From NCBI GenBank assembly GCA_017394765.1, contig JAFPXF010000101.1, forward strand, positions 1 through 7,015: 7,015 bases of DNA. The letters are read 5' to 3'. Positions 5,949 to 7,015 of the stretch are shown one piece after another. Under the pieces are notes generated by a model. It saw only the letters and a list, made by a program, of their open reading frames with translations, searched no databases and was not told where the DNA came from. The position numbers and the translations under genes were made by a program. The first letter of the stretch is position 1; every line of letters begins with the position of its first letter. The DNA is from Bacteroidales bacterium (GTDB taxonomy: Bacteria; Bacteroidota; Bacteroidia; Bacteroidales; WCHB1-69).

Positions 5949-5976
5949 GCCAACAGCCAACAGCTAATAGCTAATA
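5949..5976 (+). repeat. Heptamer tandem array, four units, next to the start codon
   Basis: The units are GCCAACA, GCCAACA, GCTAATA and GCTAATA (consensus GCYAAYA), 28 bp. The array ends 8 nt before the ATG of the second sigma gene, so it occupies the ribosome-binding region of the leader. An in-frame TGA at 5937-5939 and the absence of an ATG in between place it in the untranslated leader. Confidence 0.85.
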
Positions 5977-5984
5977 GCAAAAAA

Positions 5985-7015
5985 ATGGACAAAGTGAAGT
6001 TTTGGTCACGGAAGTATGAGCAGCACATCGATCGGTTGGTGGGGCTTTGCTACCGGTATGTCGGGGAGCGGCAGACTGCGGAGGATCTCGCGCACGAGGC
6101 GTTTTTGAAGGCAATCGAGCGGGCCGACACCTGCCGCGTGATGGACTCCTTCGACGCGTGGCTGACCCGCATCACGGTCAACCGGTGCATCTCCTACCTG
6201 CGCACGCGACCCGAAACCGTGCCGTTGGAGGAAGAGCTCACCACCGACCCCACCGACCAAGAAGACGAACCCAACTGGCAGACCGGATTCACGAAGGAAG
6301 AACTGTTGGAAACCATCCAGCAACTCTCTGAACGACAACGCATGGTCTTCAACCTCCACGCTATCGACCGCGTTTCGCACCAGCAAATTGCCGACCTGAT
6401 GGATATCTCCGTCACCAACTCCAAGCAGCTGCTCCTCCGTGCCCGAACGCGCCTACAGCAGCTGCTCACCGCCAAAGCCCAAGAAAAAGAATCCAAAAAG
6501 AAAGGACTGCTTATGATTGCACTTCTATTCATGATGAAACGAAATTCCGCCCACCACCTCGACCGGCTCTATCGTTCCGAGCTGTCGCAGCTGCGGATGC
6601 CGCCGTCACACCGACTGACGGAAACGGAGATCCGCTCCGCCGTCGCCACCTCGCCCGCCAGCGCGGGAATAGCTGTCGCCACCCACAAAACCGCCGCCCT
6701 CATAGCCGCTGCCGCCACCGTCGCAGGAGGAATTTGCGTGTGGCAGATGGTGCGTAACACGCCGGGGAAAAATGCGTCGTCCACTGTAGAGACGTGCCAT
6801 GGCGCGTCTCCACAACCGGAGAACCCGGAAAAGATCCCGATTTCGGATACCATGGTTGCGGAAAATGCCACCTCGAAATCTGCGGAAACCGTTACCGCTC
6901 CCGTAGAGACGCGCCAAGGCACGTCTCTACAACCCGAACCGGTGGTCATTACCCGCGAGATTCCCGTCACCCGCACCGTCGTCCTGCACGACACCATCAC
7001 CGTTACCGATACCAT
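5985..7015 (+). CDS. ECF sigma factor with C-terminal membrane segment and linker (3' end outside window)
   Basis: The frame is open from the ATG at 5985 to the window end (343 codons seen). Residues ~5-74 are sigma region 2 (FWSRKYEQHIDRLVG, AEDLAHEAFLKAIE, SFDAWLTRITVNRCISYLR) and ~104-160 region 4 (LSERQRMVFNLHAIDRVSHQQIADLMDISVTNSKQLL). Then come KKKGLLMIALLFMM, HLDRLYRSEL, a probable membrane helix at ~236-254 (AALIAAAATVAGGICVW) and a Ser/Thr/Pro/Glu-rich linker ending in VVITREIPVTRTVVLHDTITV. By hand alignment about 40 of the first 74 residues match the divergent sigma-WG protein without gaps, and the post-sigma layout is the same, so they are paralogs. Here the region 2-4 linker has no palindromic element; two lie after the membrane helix (residues ~268-275 and 307-315). 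Whether this protein also ends in WG repeats cannot be seen. The start follows an A-run and the heptamer array. Its promoter targets are unknown. Confidence 0.9.
   Translation, partial: MDKVKFWSRKYEQHIDRLVGLCYRYVGERQTAEDLAHEAFLKAIERADTCRVMDSFDAWLTRITVNRCISYLRTRPETVPLEEELTTDPTDQEDEPNWQTGFTKEELLETIQQLSERQRMVFNLHAIDRVSHQQIADLMDISVTNSKQLLLRARTRLQQLLTAKAQEKESKKKGLLMIALLFMMKRNSAHHLDRLYRSELSQLRMPPSHRLTETEIRSAVATSPASAGIAVATHKTAALIAAAATVAGGICVWQMVRNTPGKNASSTVETCHGASPQPENPEKIPISDTMVAENATSKSAETVTAPVETRQGTSLQPEPVVITREIPVTRTVVLHDTITVTDT
6786..6813 (+). repeat. 28-bp palindrome, GCCATGGC core, in frame in the second sigma gene
   Basis: It is identical to the 3237-3264 copy, in the same orientation, except one base in the right arm (CTCCAC for CTCTAC). 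It encodes VETCHGASP (residues ~268-276) in the linker after the membrane helix. Confidence 0.92.
6903..6930 (+). repeat. 28-bp palindrome, GCCAAGGC core, in frame in the second sigma gene
   Basis: It is identical to the 414-441 copy except one central base (CCAAGG for CCATGG), so its orientation is opposite to that of the 6786 copy. Even so it is read in the same phase, as VETRQGTSL (residues ~307-315). The two copies in this gene are 89 bp apart. Confidence 0.92.

Noticed and set aside
414..6930. CRISPR array made of the 28-bp repeats
   Set aside because: The repeat length is CRISPR-like, but spacing is irregular (tens of bp to kb), copies lie inside genes in both orientations, and no cas gene is present.
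6569..7015. Complement-strand open frame over the second sigma gene containing RDVPWRVS-like peptides
   Set aside because: These peptides are the other open phase of the same palindromes. The + strand carries conserved sigma regions in one continuous frame, so this is a shadow.

Overview
The window looks like a piece of a Bacteroidota genome, probably Bacteroidales. Three upstream regions carry the Bacteroidota -7 element TAnnTTTG (572-580, 5682-5690 complement, 5884-5892). The MutS is of the form common in that phylum (Walker A GPNMSGKSA), and the head-GIN/DUF2807 protein and WG-repeat protein are also typical. Genes are moderately GC-rich with C-ending codons, while the spacers are AT-rich. 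Genus cannot be read from the sequence.

Layout: (1) the 3' end of a GT4-type glycosyltransferase gene (to 403, +); (2) a 196-nt spacer with a 28-bp palindrome and the mutS promoter; (3) complete mutS (599-3223, +), whose last codons and stop lie in a heptamer array followed at once by a second palindrome; (4) a convergent secreted head-GIN/DUF2807 protein gene (3271-4137, -); (5) an AT-rich spacer with 10-bp-phased CATAAATnnn repeats; (6) a gene (4269-5657, -) for an unusual fusion: ECF sigma factor, transmembrane segment, low-complexity linker and WG repeats; (7) a 327-nt divergent intergenic region with two promoters, a long hairpin made of heptamer arrays, and another heptamer array at the next start codon; (8) a divergent paralogous ECF sigma factor with the same sigma-TM-linker layout (5985 to beyond the window end, +).

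The most striking signal is a family of about 28-bp palindromes with common arms (GTAGAGACG ... CGTCTCTAC and close variants) and interchangeable cores (GCCATGGC, TTTCATGAAA, CGATNNATCG). There are eight copies in 7 kb. Two lie just after stop codons on either side of mutS. Six lie in frame inside the two sigma-factor genes, always in the same reading phase, giving peptides such as VETCHGAS, VETFHETS and VGTRFIAS. All six fall in linkers rather than folded domains. This recalls the in-frame palindromic elements (RPE) of Rickettsia. A second layer of repeats consists of four-unit (28-bp) heptamer arrays.

Functionally, the sigma pair is best read as two membrane-anchored ECF regulators transcribed divergently from near-identical -7 regions. 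In at least one of them the C-terminal part is a WG-repeat domain probably outside the cytoplasm. The sensing model is inference. mutS and the glycosyltransferase look like ordinary neighbours with no evident functional link to the sigma genes.
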